64,000 nucleotides of DNA from assembly GCA_021821465.1 (NCBI GenBank), contig JAKACM010000010.1, positions 1 through 64,000 on the forward strand, given 5' to 3'. Below, piece by piece: positions 62,921-64,000 of this stretch; the stretch's first letter is position 1; each line of letters opens with the position of its first letter. The notes under the pieces were generated by a model. The model was not told the DNA's origin and searched no databases. It was given only the letters and a program-made list of their open reading frames with translations. The position numbers were made by a program, and so were the translations under genes. This DNA is from Bacillota bacterium (GTDB lineage Bacteria > Bacillota > Sulfobacillia > Sulfobacillales > Sulfobacillaceae).

Positions 62921-63766
62921 ATGCTGGCAGTGAACTCCAAGAAAATCATCATTGACAATCACCGAGTTTACCATATTGATATTGCGGGAGATCCGGCTAA
63001 TCCTCCTATATTGTTGCTCCACGGCTTCACCGGGAGCCACTCTTCGTGGGCGCCTCTTCTGCCTGCACTTCTCCCTTACCGCCGCCTCATTATCCCCGAC
63101 TTGCCGGGCCATGGTGAGAGTTTTTTGTCATCGGACCTGGACGAAATGACGATGACTGTGACGGCGCATGACCTCAAAGCGATACTTCAATTACTAGGCA
63201 TTCAACGCACCGGTATATTAGGCTATTCCATGGGGGGGCGATTAGCCTTGCACACCGCGTTATGCAATAGGGAATTGGTTGAGTGTCTCATCCTGGAAAG
63301 TTCCACGGCTGGCATCCCCAATTTTAAAGAACAAATGGCGAGACGGCAGCAAGATGAATCCTTGGCCGACGAAATTGAATCGCGAGGCCTGGCCTGGTTT
63401 GTGGAGTACTGGAGTCATCTTCCCTTATTTTCCACACAATCGCGATTACCTTCCACAATCAAAGAACGGGAGCAAAACATCCGCTTAGGACACAATCCTT
63501 ACGGTCTCGCCCAAAGCCTCAGAGCAGCAGGCACGGGAAGGCAGGAATCGTTATGGCCTGAGCTTCCTTATTTCCAAATTCCCACACTCATCATCACGGG
63601 AAGGGACGACGAAAAATTTGTGAAAATTGGACACCAATTGCATCAACAATTAGCATTAAGCCAATTCTTGATCATTGATAACGCCGGACATACCGTGCAC
63701 TTGGAACAACCAGAGCGCTTTTTGTCAGTCGTAATAGAGTTTTTACAAACTATAAAGATGAGGTGA
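62921..63766 (+). CDS. menH: SHCHC synthase, alpha/beta hydrolase of menaquinone synthesis
   Basis: A 281-residue alpha/beta hydrolase: LLHGFTGSHSSWAPLLPALL, DLPGHGESFLSS, nucleophile elbow GYSMGGRLALH, ESSTAGI, ITGRDDEKFVKI and the catalytic His in NAGHTVHLEQPERF. Eliminates pyruvate from the MenD product. ATG start; lies between menD (54 bp) and menB (6 bp). Confidence 0.92.
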   Translation: MLAVNSKKIIIDNHRVYHIDIAGDPANPPILLLHGFTGSHSSWAPLLPALLPYRRLIIPDLPGHGESFLSSDLDEMTMTVTAHDLKAILQLLGIQRTGILGYSMGGRLALHTALCNRELVECLILESSTAGIPNFKEQMARRQQDESLADEIESRGLAWFVEYWSHLPLFSTQSRLPSTIKEREQNIRLGHNPYGLAQSLRAAGTGRQESLWPELPYFQIPTLIITGRDDEKFVKIGHQLHQQLALSQFLIIDNAGHTVHLEQPERFLSVVIEFLQTIKMR

Positions 63767-63772
63767 TTCTTC

Positions 63773-64000
63773 TTGGCTACTGTATGGACATTGCGCAAAA
63801 AGTATTCGGATGTCATTCTCGAAGAATATGAAGGGATTGCCAAAGTCACAATTAATCGTCCCGAGGTGCGAAATGCGTTCCGCCCTCAAACCCTATTCGA
63901 GTTGTCGGATGCTTTTAATATTATCAGAGATGACCCTTACATTGGTGTCACGATCCTTACCGGGCAAGGTGACCAAGCATTTTGTTCAGGGGGAGACCAA
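63773..64000 (+). CDS. menB: 1,4-dihydroxy-2-naphthoyl-CoA synthase, N-terminal part
   Basis: The first 76 codons, cut by the window end. The product reads [27 protein letters not shown] then [19 protein letters not shown], the crotonase-fold signature of MenB. The TTG start at 63773-63775 lies six bases after GAGGTGA. Fourth gene of the men operon. Confidence 0.92.
   Translation, partial: MATVWTLRKKYSDVILEEYEGIAKVTINRPEVRNAFRPQTLFELSDAFNIIRDDPYIGVTILTGQGDQAFCSGGDQ

Overview
The window looks like chromosome of an acidophilic, Gram-positive bacterium of the Sulfobacillus type (Bacillota). This rests on the gene set, not on a database search: a complete C5-type haem operon, a leucine-type T-box in front of ilv-leu genes, menaquinone genes, FeoB, electron-transfer flavoprotein with a membrane Fe-S oxidoreductase, strong GGAGG ribosome sites and roughly 50% GC. 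Most genes are on the minus strand.

Layout. 1-1100: a truncated type ISP-like restriction helicase. 1101-5101: a small accessory module with iteron-like repeats, a DUF927-type ATPase, an excisionase-like regulator and a divergent XRE regulator, lying against the 3' end of a tRNA-Val. 5275-9651: eight tRNA genes in two clusters around 3-hydroxyacyl-CoA dehydrogenase, fabI and a 2-hydroxyacid dehydrogenase. 9746-14311: etfBA and selA. 14413-19811: hemA-hemX-hemC-hemD-hemB. 20009-25723: two small regulators, sucCD, mdh, icd and a zinc-ribbon protein. 25843-33687: feoB, gamma-glutamyltransferase, and a peptide-type ABC importer (two permeases plus binding lipoprotein, no ATPase) under a GntR regulator. 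34143-36086: an accessory island with an XRE regulator and a Phd/PIN toxin-antitoxin locus whose toxin is frameshifted. 36087-41706: membrane Fe-S oxidoreductase, FeoA, TatC, a two-component system and a hydrolase. 41800-42316: a decayed IscB gene preceded by its HEARO/omega-RNA-like sequence. 42317-48645: MocA-like and CoxG-like proteins, a deacetylase, a glycolipid synthase/MFS pair and an IMPACT-family protein. 48762-51240: thiE, thiD and an AIR-synthase-like protein. 51356-59261: T-box-ilvH-ilvC-leuA-leuB-ilvB-ilvE-pheA. 59767-64000: menF-menD-menH-menB on the plus strand.

The genes fit together as respiratory and biosynthetic metabolism: the haem and menaquinone pathways supply the electron-transport chain, ETF and the membrane Fe-S protein could feed fatty-acid electrons into menaquinone, and sucCD/mdh/icd supply TCA steps. 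The most unusual items are the degenerate IscB with a preserved omega-RNA-like leader (41800-42316), a hemC gene whose only sensible start is ACG, a divergent promoter pair sharing one -35 hexamer, a probably leaderless menF transcript, a broken PIN toxin beside an intact antitoxin, and an AIR-synthase-like gene in a thiamine operon.
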